Source of the DNA: Aldrovandia affinis
Taxonomy: Eukaryota > Chordata > Actinopteri > Notacanthiformes > Halosauridae
Length of the DNA: 64,000 nt
Direction: 5' to 3'
Assembly: GCA_029706075.1 (NCBI GenBank)
Contig: JAINUG010000306.1
Span: forward strand, 124,001-188,000
Part shown: in pieces, positions 10,601 through 22,069 of the stretch
Layout of the letters: each line of letters begins with the position of its first letter
Numbering within the stretch: the stretch's first letter is position 1
Position numbers and translations under genes: made by a program
Notes under the pieces: generated by a model
What the model was told of the DNA's origin: nothing
The model's database searches: none
What the model saw: the letters and a program-made list of their open reading frames with translations, nothing else

Positions 10601-12721
10601 GCAGTGGACAGGGGTCAGCATGGGCACTCTGACCGGTCTGCGGCTATGCAGCCCCATATGCAGCAAGCTGCGATGCACTGTGTTCTGACACCTTTCTATC
10701 ATATCCAGCATTCAATTTTTCAGCAATTTGTGCTACAGTAGCTCTTCTGTGGGATCGGACGAGACGGGCTCCCCACACGCATCACTGAGCCTTGGGCGCC
10801 CATGACCCTATCGCCGGTTCACCGGTTGTCCTTCCTTGGACCACTTTTGGTAGGTACTAACCACTGCATACCGGGAACACCCCACAAGACCTTCCGTTTT
10901 GGAGATGCTCTGACCTAGTCGTCTAGCCATCACAAATTGGCCCTTGTCAATGTCGCTCAGATCCTTTCGCTTGCCCAATTTTCCTTCTTCCAACACATCA
11001 ACTTCAAGAACTGACTGTTCACTTGCTGCCTAATATATCCCACCCCTTGACAGGTGCCATTGTAACGAGATGATCAATGTTATTCACTTCACCTGTCAGT
11101 GGTTTTAATGTTGTGGCTGATCGGTGTACATCTGAATAAACTTACAGCTGCTTAATTATTATCCTGAATTCAAAGGTGCTTTAAAATGGTCCTTGTTTAC
11201 CTTCCTGCTCCTCCTATGGAATCCTCCATCATGTAGCTATTGCACTCATTAACTCTTAAAATTTCAACTTGATTAATTCTCAAAGATATCAATAATATTA
11301 TTTTGTGAGATTTGTTTTAAATACTTTACCTTTTTTGAAGGATCGATATTTGAATATTACAACAAATATTTCATTCATTTGAGCATATTTATTTGAATAC
11401 TTCAACTATTTGAAAGAGTTGGCGCTCACAAATAAAATATCAAATACAACTATTTTTGGCCCAGGTCTGGCAAGGAGTGCCAGGTGTAGTTTCAGCCACA
11501 TCACCAACGACAGATCAGGGAAAAGGTTTTTCACCGCAGGCAGGCAAGAGAGTTACACACAGACTTGGGAGGTAGGAAGGCTAAAATGGGTCAGACCCGA
11601 CCAAACACCAACGTACAGGGTGTTAGCTTCGTGTTGAGCAAGAGATCTCTTTTCATTCCCTTAACACAACAGCCACGTCTAGCGCTGTATCTACTTACCT
11701 GGCATTTCCCTGCCAAAAGCGGATCCTGTTGATAGACAGATGCAAAACCAGCACAATTGTAACTGTCAGCTCATGACAGGGAATGCAAATAGCTTCTTTG
11801 TGCAAAATTAGCGTGAGTCAGCTGGCTGGTGGAGAACGTATCCTGAGGGTCGAGCCTTGAGCGTTGGCCGAGTATCCCAAGAGGGAGGATATCATGCTGG
11901 TAAGCAGTGATGGGAGATTGAGATATTGTTACACAAAACATTATCTGTCAATCACTTACTTTTTTGAACCAATCAAAAGGTTTTGCTCTTCACCACAGCA
12001 CATGATTGGTTCAAATCAGTGAGTTGCTGGAAGTATACGGAAGCCCCACCCATTTTTGGTGTCACGATACCCATCACTGTATATATATTTTTTTACATTT
12101 TGTTCTCCTGTTTTTTCTACCATTTTGGTGGCCATTTGTACCCCCTATTAAGGTACCGGCCACTACCCAGATACTGGCAGCTCCTTCAAGACAGAGCCCG
12201 CTGAGTCATCGACCTTGAATCCGATATACATAGGAAAGCTTTCTGTACATGCAGGAAGCTTGTGCCGGTTTCCCTGCCCCCTCCCTCTGGGGCAGACAGC
12301 TAATGGGCAACCTGTACTCCGGGTAAGTCCCTTTACCGGTTGAGCCACCCGGGGGCCCCACCCATCACTACTTTTAAAGCTTTAAGGTTTGGTGAAAATT
12401 GGTTTGTGAAGTGCTCTGCAAACCTCTACATGGCACTTCTGTCGAGGGAGCTATGCTAATTAAAATTCTGATTGATTGACTGTTAATCGATAGAGCAATC
12501 AATCGTTCTTCTTGCAAAAGTGTGTGCAACACAATCAATATCGTTAAACACCTTGTTTTCCTGAAGGCCCGTGTTTTAGGAAAACAATAGTCATAGTGGA
12601 TTACAATACCCATGATTCACATGAAAACGTGAGTCAGCCTGCTAAAGGAAACTGTGAAACTCACCCAATGCAGGAGCCACATAGGTGCAGAGCATCAACA
12701 CTGCTGGAAGATCCATTCCCC
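1556..12721 (-). CDS. FXYD-family gene (FXYD6-like), four joined coding exons
   Basis: Joined exons 12721-12665, 4138-4115, 3578-3555 and 1630-1556 read in phase (each junction leaves one base then two). They give a signal peptide ([18 protein letters not shown]), a short acidic ectodomain (STIDDLKDVNSA), [12 protein letters not shown] and a hydrophobic helix ending [12 protein letters not shown] matches the F-x-Y-D signature, and the following LRIGGL plus the membrane helix are family-typical. FXYD proteins are small type I membrane subunits that tune Na,K-ATPase kinetics at the plasma membrane. Every intron read has GT and AG ends. The spacing LRIGGL-FAVVLF is closest to my memory of FXYD6, so the subtype is an inference. 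The cytoplasmic tail exon(s) after 1556 were not identified. Intron 2 is about 8.5 kb and full of transposons. Confidence 0.85.
2099..2633 (+). pseudogene. Tigger transposase N-terminal half (HTH and CENP-B-like DNA-binding domains)
   Basis: [20 protein letters not shown] starts a pogo/Tigger-type protein. The Psq-like helix-turn-helix ([20 protein letters not shown]) is followed by [20 protein letters not shown] and, after an in-frame TAA at about 2446-2448, by [20 protein letters not shown] and [20 protein letters not shown], typical of the CENP-B HTH. The frame is otherwise continuous across the stop. The C-terminal catalytic domain is absent. Confidence 0.75.
2792..2868. repeat. ATT/TTA trinucleotide microsatellite
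   Basis: Imperfect TTA repeats interrupted by 'cagta', inside the deleted Tigger element. Confidence 0.85.
3555..3578 (-). CDS. FXYD 24-nt exon carrying the FHYD motif
   Basis: The acceptor is CCCCTCTTGCAG and the donor TTATG|GTAAGT. The frame gives (D)VNSAFHY(D), so the F-x-Y-D signature is completed across the splice to the exon at 1630. Read in isolation the exon shows a different frame (MSTVRFIM); only the two-base-in phase joins both flanking exons. Confidence 0.82.
4115..4138 (-). CDS. FXYD 24-nt exon: ectodomain STIDDLK
   Basis: A 24-base micro-exon. The acceptor is a strong pyrimidine run ending CCCACAG and the donor is AAAG|GTAATC. It encodes (A)STIDDLK(D), an acidic stalk just outside the FXYD motif. 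Phase is 2+21+1, matching both neighbours. Confidence 0.75.
4918..5175. repeat. GT-rich microsatellite, left half
   Basis: Long imperfect (TG)n with GA, CA and TA interruptions. It continues at 8283-8440 beyond an inserted hAT element, so the two tracts were one locus. Confidence 0.9.
5376..7096 (-). mobile_element. Tc1-like transposon interrupted by a hAT element
   Basis: Terminal inverted repeats begin CACTACTGTTCAAAAGTTTT and end with the complement (AAAACTTTTGACCGGTAGTG), with TA outside each end. Minus-strand codons at 5916-5686 encode Tc1 transposase middle residues, including [20 protein letters not shown] and [13 protein letters not shown]. It is non-functional. The right half is split by the insertion at 6124-7009. 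Confidence 0.85.
6124..7009 (+). mobile_element. hAT-family element inserted in the Tc1 element
   Basis: Ends are TAGGGCTGACCCC and GGGGACAGCCCTA, with subterminal TTGGTCGACC motifs repeated at both ends. The flanking 8-bp duplication is ATTTCAGG / ATTTCAGA. An internal frame at 6556-6669 ([15 protein letters not shown]..., ..[10 protein letters not shown]) is the start of a BED zinc finger (W-x-H-F, C-x2-C), the usual N-terminus of hAT transposases. The frame ends in TAA and the rest of the transposase is deleted. Confidence 0.85.
7225..7610 (-). repeat. L2/SINE-type 3' tail fragment
   Basis: Contains 'acatttagcagaggctctta' and 'agacttacaa' at the left and 'gaagatcattccaccacag' at the right. 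These are the conserved parts of a fish retroposon tail also seen at 27335-27610. Confidence 0.6.
8283..8440. repeat. GT-rich microsatellite, right half
   Basis: Continuation of the tract that ends at 5175, starting with the duplicated CATGTATG. Confidence 0.9.
8994..9456. mobile_element. hAT-type MITE with exact 8-bp target duplication
   Basis: It begins CAGGGTTTCTCAAAC, ends GTTTGAGAACCGCTG, and is flanked by ATGTAGAC on both sides (8986-8993, 9457-9464). Internal 'gcgaccccat' words repeat. A roughly 45-bp unit (ggtggtacacg..aaaaaatgctg) is tandemly duplicated. No coding capacity. Confidence 0.88.
9963..11126 (-). mobile_element. mariner/Tc1-type element with full-length ends, decayed transposase
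   Basis: 28-bp inverted repeats start CACCGATCAGCCACAACATT; the other end is its near-perfect complement, with TA duplications outside. Minus-strand pieces follow protein order: HTH region at 10996-10808 ([20 protein letters not shown]), the catalytic segment at 10464-10117 ([15 protein letters not shown]), and the C-terminus at 10183-9995 ([19 protein letters not shown]). The pieces lie in different frames, so the gene is dead, though the ends look mobilisable. Confidence 0.88.
11127..12080. other. Intron of FXYD gene, no recognisable feature
   Basis: AT-rich non-coding sequence. I see no exon, RNA gene or clear transposon end here. Confidence 0.4.
12085..12358 (-). mobile_element. tRNA-derived SINE, poly(A)-tailed family
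   Basis: On the minus strand it begins GGGTGGCTCAACCGGTAAAG and carries the shared body word 'CTGTCTGCCCCAGAGGGAGG'. It ends in an A-rich tail (T run at 12088-12130 on the plus strand). Relatives lie at 18380, 30258, 38309, 46095 and 55193. Confidence 0.6.
12665..12721 (-). CDS. FXYD exon: start codon and signal peptide
   Basis: The acceptor is TTTTCAG at 12722-12728. Two Gs, two more Gs and AA precede the ATG at 12716-12714. The frame encodes [18 protein letters not shown], with the last codon split by a GTGAGT donor after 12665. The stretch is short, hydrophobic and ends in small residues, as expected for a cleaved signal peptide. It joins in phase to the exon at 4138, turning the split glycine codon into alanine. 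Confidence 0.8.
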
Positions 12722-12728
12722 CTGAAAA

Positions 12729-14820
12729 TGAAACAAGACTAAGAGAGGCACACCCCAGTCCTTATTACAAAGCCTAATGATATTCTCACTAGAGAATGTA
12801 ATACAGCCGATTTAACATCGAGCATCTGAAGGTGAAACTGAGAATTTGTGTTGGGTTGGATATTCCACATATGGAAAGGAAAGACTTTTTGGCATATGAA
12901 TCTGGATAGAATACTAACTATGAAAGACACACAGTTATATTTTTACACCCCAAGCAACAAAACCATGTATTGACGTTAGACTTGTCTTTTCAATTCCTGT
13001 CCCCCGCTCACTGCTCGTCGCAACGCTGGGAATGTCCGAGCCCACTGGGACTTATTTCCGGCTGCATGATCCATCTCCAAGTCTGAGCCGGACTCATCCA
13101 GTTCTACTTGGATTGCTTATGTAACGATCAGGAGGTCTGTGACTTCTGACATCCAGAAAGGACATAAGGGTCTATTTCAGGCATGGCTCCTTCCAACAGA
13201 GGGACTGAGGTAGGTAGGGACTGGTGTTGGGTTCCACCCGATATGTGGTCAGTGGGTTACAGAGTGGGTTTACACTCAAATGTGTGCCACCTGCTGGCCT
13301 TAGATGGTAATGTGCTCAAAGAGTCCAACCATCCAAATAGATTGGAGGTGAATCCATACAGGGTACATCTGGCCAAATTCCAAAACAATATACAAGTATA
13401 AGGGTCCCTAATGGTCACATAGCTAGCAAGCCTGCTGGCTTGTGATTTTATAAATAAACCTGAACACAAAGACTTTCTCAGGGTGAAAGGAGGACATTGA
13501 CGAGGTGAGTTGCAGCATTACCTGGCAACCCGAGCTGTGGACTATCCCTGAACTTGGCAGGGGGGCAGGGTCAAATACACATAGGAAACTAATCTAAAAT
13601 GGAACTGACAACCTGCCTGAAAAATTTGTTTCAGGTAAAGGTCATTTCTGTCACACCATACCAAGGACATAACGACATATTAAATATTGGGGGCCATAAT
13701 GAATGTTTCATATCTACAAATTATTGGGGGGGAAGGTATGACTGTTTTGAATATTGGAGGGAATGTCCCCTCCCACTCATTATGCAACTCGCCATACAAA
13801 CCCATTAATAATAATTGGGATGTCTGTAGATGTGTTCAACTTATTGATTTGTCCACTGGCACAAGTGGGTGTGGTATTCACATCGCTATCAGCCTCTATT
13901 TTTTTCTTATTTGCATTATATTCAGTATAGGAAATTACAAACTTGCACGTCATTCATCTATAGCTAGTAACACAATAAACATATGAACTCCAAAAAAGTC
14001 TTAGCATAAGGTGCCGAGTCAAAGTGGCGTATAAAAATTGAAAGAATGAGACAATGAATAAAGTGCAATGGTTCATTCAACCATGCAGATTGGTTTATGA
14101 TTCAACCCACGGGTCTTCATCAGAGCAGTTCTCTAGCTACCCATGGTGTGGTTAAACACTGAATACTTTGATTCTAAAGAGGCTTGGGTCGGTATAACAT
14201 CACATAAATATAAATTTGTAACTGATTTCAACTCAACTGAACAATAAACCTGCTAGCAGGTACTTAAAATGGTTAATAATACTACAGGGAACATAGTTTG
14301 CCTACTGTCTGATGTTTTTGTTGGTGTCCATTAGATGGGGAGACAGGCACTATTGAAATCAGTTTCCTCAAAATCCATTATCTGATTTAGCTTTGTACAA
14401 ACTATTTTTTTAATTTCATAATACTCAATTGAGCAATTAGCAAATACAGCAATGGCAAATTCATTTATTCAGTTCATTTCCATTAGTATCTGAATAATAT
14501 AGTGTTTTTTCGCACGACACTCAAAATTTGAGTGCACATACTAGTTTCGAAAACCTTTCACCTCTCACCTTTTTCGCTCAAACACTCACAATACAATAAC
14601 TTTACAAAACAGCTCATTCTGTTCTGATGAATTGAACCCCGTTGGAAGTACAACTGGCAAACACAGTGGTCCCCCTGGTCCAATTGTGGGAAACACTGTT
14701 TAAGATTAAGCTTGCAAACTTACAAGCCTGCCCTTGAGGGGCCTAAATAATAGTTATAAATCACAATAAGATTACAAAAGGAAATGGAGAATCTTTACTG
14801 TCTAAACACTTTTCTCTGTA
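12729..14820. other. Non-coding stretch upstream of the FXYD signal exon
   Basis: Probable first intron of the FXYD gene. No exon or clear element was identified. Confidence 0.4.
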
Positions 14821-14831
14821 TCACTACATAT

Positions 14832-15043
14832 ACATTTGAGGTATATAGCAGACGCTCTTATGCAGAGTGACGTACACAGTTTACATTTCTTTACATACAA
14901 TCCACTTATACAGCTGGATATTTTACTGAAGCAATTCAGGTTAAATACCTTGCTCAAGGGTACAACAGCAGTGCCCCGCCGGGGAATTGAACCAGCAACC
15001 TCTGAGTTACAAGTCCAGTTCCCTAATCATTACACTACACTGC
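14832..15043 (-). mobile_element. V-SINE-like tRNA-derived SINE
   Basis: The minus strand reads GGCAGTGTAGTGTAATGATT (A-box region), GGTTGCTGGTTCAATTCC (B-box), then CCTTGAGCAAGGTATTTAAC and a tail with 'AAGAGCGTCTGCTATATACC'. The flanks share CACTACATAT at 14822 and 15044, a probable target duplication. Confidence 0.8.
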
Positions 15044-15274
15044 CACTACATATCACATATTTTACATATATCACATATTATGTTAAACAGCATAAAATTT
15101 GCTTTAGAAAAATAATTACTATGCAAGCCTTGCATAACAAAATAGTTTTCCCATATATAAATTAAATACAGTATATTTTGGCGTTCTGATTTATTCATTT
15201 ATTAAACAGATGAAATTAAAAATATTAGAGGCCTACATTAATTGAGTATCAACCCTTTGAGGAGTACAATCGCA

Positions 15275-15670
15275 CTATGATGTTTATTCTACAACATCGC
15301 AGGATTTTACTGTCTGTGCCAAAGACTCGTACAGAATTAGGTAAAAAAGCGTTCCAGTTCTCAGCGCTTCGGCGTGGAATGAGCTCCGGAAAGAGCTTAA
15401 CCTACAGGAGTTTGTCTCACGAAATGTTTTTAAAGCAATGGTTAATGCTATGGAGGAAAGTGAATGTTGTAAATGTTAAATTATGCACCACATATTTAGA
15501 CTGCTTTTGTGTAACCAGATGTGATACTGTGAACATTGTTGCTTGTCTGCTTTCATGTTAAATGTTGTCATTTTTATAGTGTCTGTAATCTATTGCTGTT
15601 TTCTTGGCCAGGTCGCTCTTGAAAATGAGATTGATAATCTCAATGTGACGAATCTGGTTAAAAAAACTTA
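15275..15670 (+). mobile_element. LINE 3' remnant (reverse transcriptase C-terminus and tail)
   Basis: The plus-strand frame contains KKAFQFSALRRGMSS and, one frame over, SAWNELRKELNLQEFVSRNV, typical of the C-terminus of fish LINE proteins. The 3' part 'ggtcgctcttgaaaatgaga' with AATCTGGTTAAA is a common fish LINE tail. It is 5'-truncated. I am not sure of the clade. Confidence 0.6.
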
Positions 15671-16661
15671 AAAAACATGCCGTAACATTCTAGTTGATTC
15701 TATTTGATTACATCACAATTCCAGAATAGACCACTGTAATTTATAACTAGAACTCTCAAAAACCCACTCATCAAAGGGTTCATTGCTGCCTGCATGGGGC
15801 AGGGGGGAATCCATAGATGTTAGGATGTTTTTAACGCCCCCTCCTCCACCACCGTGGATCGAATAGACAAAGATAAAACACTCATTAATTGACGCCCAAA
15901 CAACTCCACCCAAGAGTACATTGGTAGCCTATATTCATTTCTGAAATGAGACATTCGGAACGTTTCGACATTGTCACGTTATCATAATAGTTGCGCCAAT
16001 ATTCATAGCGAGTGCGGAGAGGATTTACCTAAACAGTTTTTTTAATTGAATAAATTCATAAAGAGCAGGAACCGGCGGCTATTACCGCGCGCAGCGAATA
16101 CAACCTCACAAAGGTACATAGCGCAGTGTCTTCATAACTGAAGGCGAGTGGATCTTTATAAACGACGGGTTTGAGAGGATTTGGAGGTAAGACGAGGCCG
16201 AAAAACATTAGAGATAATCAAAAACACAAGAACAGGAGCGGGACATCAGCAATTATTTTAAGATCCCGGGGTCTTAAAGAGCGCGTTGGTAGTCACGTGT
16301 CTTGGGCTTTGAAAAGGACTGTAAATAAAACAAAGTTAGCCACTAACTATAACAGCATAAGAACCATCGATACAAAAACATACATTAAATAAGATTTTTT
16401 TATGATACTATATAGCTCATATTGAACTGATTGCTGATACGAGTTTGAGCTTATTGAACTGCAAAATTGTACAGGAACATGGTTCTTTGTATGCCGACAC
16501 CATATACTTGAAAGTATGGCATTAATTGTTATGTTAATGTAGCCTACATATGGTACATACAATGGGGAGAATTTCAAGGGCCAATATGTCCAGTGTACTA
16601 TAAACAAAGACATCCGGGCAAAACGGTTGAGAACAATTTTCGTAAAAGTGGGAGAACTTAC

Positions 16662-16692
16662 CTGACAAATGCGTGTCTTTAAAACCTTAAAT
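16662..16692 (-). promoter_or_regulatory. TATA-like box and donor, possible 5' non-coding exon of FXYD
   Basis: TATTTAAG (16692-16685) lies about 25 bases upstream of a strong donor TGTCAG|GTAAGT (exon end 16662). The surrounding DNA is richer in CpG than the neighbourhood. It lies 4 kb upstream of the signal-peptide exon, on the right strand. The distance from TATA to donor is too short for a normal first exon, so this is weak. Confidence 0.2.
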
Positions 16693-17029
16693 AGCACGAC
16701 GTTTCACAAATTGGGGAGGGGGGGGAATTGTGGACAAAAAGTTAAACTCCCAGGATATCCACACAAATCGGTTAAATTCCAGTCCAGTAATCGTCGGTTT
16801 TTGACTGAATCTTCTAGATCCAAGGTGTCGGAACGTCTATGAAGCACACGGACAGCTGAAGTAGGCTGTAATTCTGCCTCTGAAATGGACTATTTCCACG
16901 TCCAACAATGTTTAGCGGACTGTGCGAGAGTAACGCCGGGGGAGGGGGTGAGGGGGCTGGTCGAAAATCCTCCAGACCCACCTCGAATACCCCTGCGCCG
17001 TCTTTGACAAGCCGCGGTTGTTTACAAGA

Positions 17030-18370
17030 GAACTTGCTAGGCTATCCCTTTCTATTTTTAATGTATGTATTTATTTATTTATTTATTCTGATATTAGAGT
17101 GCAACATATCACTGAGAAGGTTACTAAATGACAACTTCAAATGCACAGAACTTTTACAAGTATGTTTACAAGCATTTTTACCATAAAAAATGCTAAATGG
17201 CCGTATATTAAGTATGCAGACACCAACGTATTCAAACCATTCAAGACTGGACATGCTTACTGACTAAAGCTGGTCCTGTTCTGTTAAAAATTTTTTTAAA
17301 GCGTCGTCAGTTTGAAAAGCGTCTGCGTTTAGAATTGTATATTTGCCCTTCTGATATTTCAATCGGGGTTCATGTTATGAGGGAGGCATTTATTAAAGGA
17401 CATTCTGTCAAGACGCATTCCAGTATAAAGTTACATTCTCGAGTCGTATCGCACCTGAACAACGTGCAGTGGCAGTGGGGTTATTGAGGGTACTGAACAT
17501 TCCAAGCGGAGTTCACGGCAACACGTGACGGATAGTGCTGTGTGTCTTTGCGAGTTAAGTGACTCGAGTCAACAGTAGCCTGCTCGCCTCCCAGGTTTGA
17601 GCAGAATTCTTCCACTCGGGGAAGGGAACTACCGCAGAGACCCAGTTCAGCAGAACTTCGGATAATTGCTGTATGTCTGCGCTTTGACCAAGGGAGTCTC
17701 AAGAGATGCAGGGAAGCGTATAGCATAACAATGATGTTAAAAGGCATAATGATGGACTAGCCTATAGAAAGTGTCTGGATACTGCAGAGTAAATGTCTTC
17801 ATTGGGGAAACTGAAACCCAGTCAGTGCTTACTGTTTAAGGGCTGCTCAAGACTGCTGACCCTTTGGATCAGCACAGGGTCAGCTGATCGTTCAGAAGTC
17901 TGAGGGGGTGGATCTTGCTCCAAATTAAAATCACTCAATTGTTCCCAGATGTAGGGTGCATGGAATTTAGCTCAAGAAACTATGGTTACCTCTAACATCT
18001 AATCCACTGAAATCCACTGTGTTTGTTGCCCACAAATAATACTTGACAAACAGAGAGTACAGGAATAACAGGAGTTTGAGAGAAGATTAGTGGACTGCAG
18101 TGAACTCTTACAAAACGTTAAAATGTTGACATTTTCACATGCGTTTTGGCCAAATGGATGCACACTTAAATACATAGTTAATGCAAGCAATTCAAGTTTT
18201 TTCTTTCTTTGACAATCATGAAAATCATTTGAAAATCATGATTGGAATACTTAAAATTCTAAAAGAGATATCTGAAAGCCATAAACTGCATTCCTACTCC
18301 TATTCCTCCTATTCCTATTAATTCCTACTCCTGGATTTTATACTTTAATGCAAGGACAGCGTTTGAAACA
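17030..18370. other. Intergenic, no feature recognised
   Basis: Non-repetitive to AT-rich DNA with a short (ATTT)n at about 17065. No exon seen. Confidence 0.4.
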
Positions 18371-18379
18371 GCACAAATA

Positions 18380-18660
18380 GGCGGCAGCGGATAGTGTAGC
18401 GGTCTAACGCACCGTATCTTGGCTGGTCCAATACAAGTTTGCCCTGCCCGTTAGGGACGCGGTACGAAACCCGTCTATGCCAGACCGGCCCTGGTCGTTA
18501 GCCCCAATCATGGGCAGGGTTTGGCTGTCCACCCCAGGGGGAGGGGGCTTGAGTTCACCGTGAAGCACGAAAGAGTGTCTCCAGAATGTGGGTGGGATAA
18601 ATAGAGGGTATAATTGGTCACTAAACTGGGGAGAAAAACAGGAAAAAAAATCACAAACAA
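18380..18660 (+). mobile_element. tRNA-derived SINE
   Basis: Begins 'ggcggcagcggatagtgtag', with B-box-like 'ggtacgaaaccc'. It carries the body word 'ggctgtccaccccaggggga' and ends 'aactggggagaaaaacagga' followed by A-rich sequence. The body and tail match the SINEs at 38309, 46095 and 55193, but the head differs. Confidence 0.65.
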
Positions 18661-19171
18661 AAAGTTAAAAAAAGAAACAACACAATTCCCAAGAACAGAA
18701 ATAATTGTTTTTAATTTCAAATTGCATTCAATGCTATGGTTCTCTGGGTTTCAAATTATGCTTGAAAGAATGTATTATGCAATGAAAAATACAAAAAAGT
18801 TCTTAAAATGAATATGGTTTAATGTGGCCTCCTGATTGGCACATTTTGCTGAGAGGTGTGGTCTTAGTGCAGTGTCTTTCCAGTGCTTTTATGGGACTTC
18901 AATAGGAGTCCTTTTATAACAAGGACTCCCATTGGTTAATCCATAATTGGCCATAACATCACTCAGGGAGGGAGCGTTTTTAGTCTGCAGTGTATCAGTT
19001 ATTTAAAAAGTCCCAGTGGTAGTGTCAAAGTGGTTTTTAACAGAAACTTTGAACTTTGTTTGAAGCCTGACACCACACATAGCCTGTTTTGGGTATGACC
19101 TTTTTTGACAGCTCTTGAAAAAAGCATAGCTCACACCTCACACATCAAGCTATTTGTGGTTCAGGATCTAC

Positions 19172-19382
19172 AGCTGGGCTATTTAATTCCAGACCTTAAA
19201 GGCTGCAGTGTCTGCAGGTATTTGCTCCAACCACAGACTACACCACCTGATTTCACTAATTAGCTCACATCCTGGACCAAGGAGGTAAACTAATTATTGA
19301 AATCAGGTGGTGTAGTGCGTGGTTGGGGCAAATACCTGCAGACACTGTGGCCCTCAAGGCCTGGAGTTGAATGGCCCTGCTC
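19172..19382. mobile_element. Palindromic MITE
   Basis: Two arms of about 90 bases are inverted copies (for example 'gtgtctgcaggtatttgctc' against 'gggcaaatacctgcagacac', and 'caccacctgatttcactaat' against its complement), with a short loop near 19265. There is no coding content. Half of a related element is at 62826-63120. Confidence 0.78.
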
Positions 19383-19389
19383 TATGTGA

Positions 19390-22065
19390 TTTAAAACTGG
19401 CTCCTCTGGTCGGTTAGGTGCATCCTGGTGCAGTATTGCCACTGTAGCAGCCTGGCTGGTGAATCTAACTGCACTCATTTCTAAGAATGCGCATGCTAAT
19501 GTATCGTGTGTCCTTCTGAACTGAGAGAGCAATGCTGCTGCAAAGGAATGGGCCTGCAGTTGTGATAAAACTTCGCAAATTGAGGGAGAAAAATGTGAAA
19601 AAAGTAACATGATTTTAGATTAGATTAGAGTACTTTTCAGTGGAAATATGCCTTTGGCCTCACCCAGAGGACAAAACAAACAGGACATATTTCTTAAGAA
19701 TACATAACTAAAATACCAAAAACAATCCACTTTCAAACACACAATTAAAAAAAAAAACATCAATGAGAGTTTACTTGTGTCAAACGTGGATGCAAGTGGG
19801 GGAATGGGAGGATAAACTAGCAGTTTTGTCGCCAATAGCACAAATGTCTTTAAAAAAAGAATCCTCAATAAAAGTAAAAGGTCCTTGCAGCAGACCCAGG
19901 TGCAACAGAAAGGCAATGTTTGTGGTGCTAATACGCTAACCAGTCTCATCAGAGATGAGTGTATAGCAGCAAGCGCTGCCCCTTCAGACAGAGTGCTCCC
20001 CCTTTCTCTGGGTATTTGAAAACTCCCCATATAGATAAACGGACACCTCTGTGCAGTGCCATCATTGCTCACAGTGAAAGGCTACCCTATTTATGGGTTA
20101 TTTGGCTTGGTGTGCTGGTGAGGACAACAAAACAAGAAAGAAAGGAAAGAAGAAGAATATAATTATATACAGTAGCTGCAAGCAGTATTTTCACGGCAGG
20201 CACATGGAAAGACTCTCGTGACCTGAATAGTCTGCACATACATTGCCGACAAGTTTCTATAGTTACATGCAATGTGTTAATACTGAATACGTGGGCAATT
20301 TTGCGTTCATGCAAATCAAATCTGGCCCACAATACCAAATTCGGTCCTGGTTTTCCTTTCTCTCAGTAGTTAATTGAACAATTAGTGCAAACGATTGGCC
20401 AGAGGGTCTTCATACCTGACTCCCTGGATAAGGGAGGGTGGAAAAACAGCAAGAGTAAGAGTAACCCTGCCATAGGTGCTTTGCTCCTCTATTATAGCAC
20501 ATAAGGAAAAACTGTGCAAAACGTTGCCATGGTAATAAAACAATATTTTCCCATTATTCTATATGCATAATATAATAATATGCATTATATATATTCACGC
20601 AAATATTTTCGCATAACCGATTTTAAATTTTCAATGGGAGCTGGTGATGGTAGGCGACGTAGGGTGAAGCGGCCATTGGTGCGAAGTCAGCATGCTCAGC
20701 GACGAAAGAAAATTGAACAGACTTTAACTTTATGCATTAGTGGTGCTGCGGTGAAGCGATAACTAAGGGCATGCATTTTTCACCACCTCTATCAGGAACA
20801 TGCAGTTCCGTTCTCCAACAGTCAATGGAGGACTTTCTGAAGCTACTTGTTATCCAATCAATGCATTACGATCTCAAGCACCACGATCTCATTCAATTAC
20901 CACAAATGAGGAGCATATTGCAGTGTAGTACACTAGTCAGCAGTTGGCTCTGCACACACCTACACGTAATCATACTGATTAATTTGCAAGTAGGCTACTG
21001 CTTTCAATTGTGAAAATATGTCTGTGGACACTTTTGTAGAACATATTATGCCTGTCCTGGAGTTGAAATGAGTGGGCAGATATTTATAAACTGCGCAAAC
21101 TCATAAAAACTATTGAAAGCAAAGGGAAAATGTTTTTTTTTGACAGCCTAAAGGCAAAATAAAAATATAAAGAACAAAATAGTTATTGATTTGATGCCTT
21201 GATGTTTATATTATATATATATATATAAAATATTTCTTATTCTGGTGTTGAATCATTGTCAGATCATTTATTGTTTCCTCTTTCATGACTTGTAGAGGTG
21301 TACAAACTTTTGTAAACAGATTCCATAAAAGGAAACTCCCCTCTCTGAAACAACGTCAATTTGTAGACTTGCGCCCTTGCACCAACACTCAGATTGGCAC
21401 TTAATTGTATAATTGGTCATGTTCATTTGAGTAATTGCCACTAATGACTGAAAATAGAGTGCTTACATCCATGCCTTGAGGACCAGAAGGGTACTGCAGC
21501 TTCTTGAGAGGTGAAAAATGCATGACTTTAGTGATAACCAGTTGGAGAGATGTCCTTATTTCTCCCCACTGTAAACTAAAGTGGATGTTTTGGTTCCTAC
21601 CATAAATTCGTTCCATACCAAAATGGAGGAGAGGATAACTGTTGCAGTGTCTGGGTTTCCCAAACTTTACGATGCGTCCCTGTCTGCATAGCTTATAGGG
21701 ACGTCAATAAAAAGAATGACGCATGGCGCAAAATATCAGAAATAGCGGGGATCCCTGGTGACTTTGATTAATTGCGTGCAATGAAATGAAAAGTTGGTTA
21801 ATTGCTGGTAGGTAGCTAGAAAGGTAAAGGCTAGTTTATGTGATGTGAGTGCGAACATGCTGTTCAAGTAAAATTATTTACTGTCAATGTCTTGATAGTA
21901 ATTTACTTGCTTTACGTTCTATGGGCTTGGCTCTGGTCACTCTACTACAAACTTGATAGCTGTACATGCACAACCTAACATGCTCTTCCCAGTGGCCGTT
22001 GGCTCGTGATCAAAGGTATGTATAGGGAGAAAATTGCTTCTGGTGCATCTCTAGGGTTAATTGGG
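19390..22065. other. Intergenic, mostly unassigned
   Basis: No exon was recognised. One interspersed repeat (20330-20455) has a second copy near 39800-39935. The rest is AT-rich. Confidence 0.4.
20330..20455 (+). repeat. Interspersed repeat, second copy at 39800-39935
   Basis: Shares a run of words with the reverse complement of 39800-39935: 'tggttttcctttctctcag', 'aattgaacaattagtgca', 'ttggccagag', 'cctgactccctgg' and 'gggagggtggaaaaaca'. Family not recognised. Confidence 0.7.
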
Positions 22066-22069
22066 CCAT

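Noticed and set aside
16155-16187. Plus-strand TTTATAAA followed by a GTAAG donor as a promoter plus first exon
   Set aside because: Too short between TATA and donor, and no downstream plus-strand exon was recognised.
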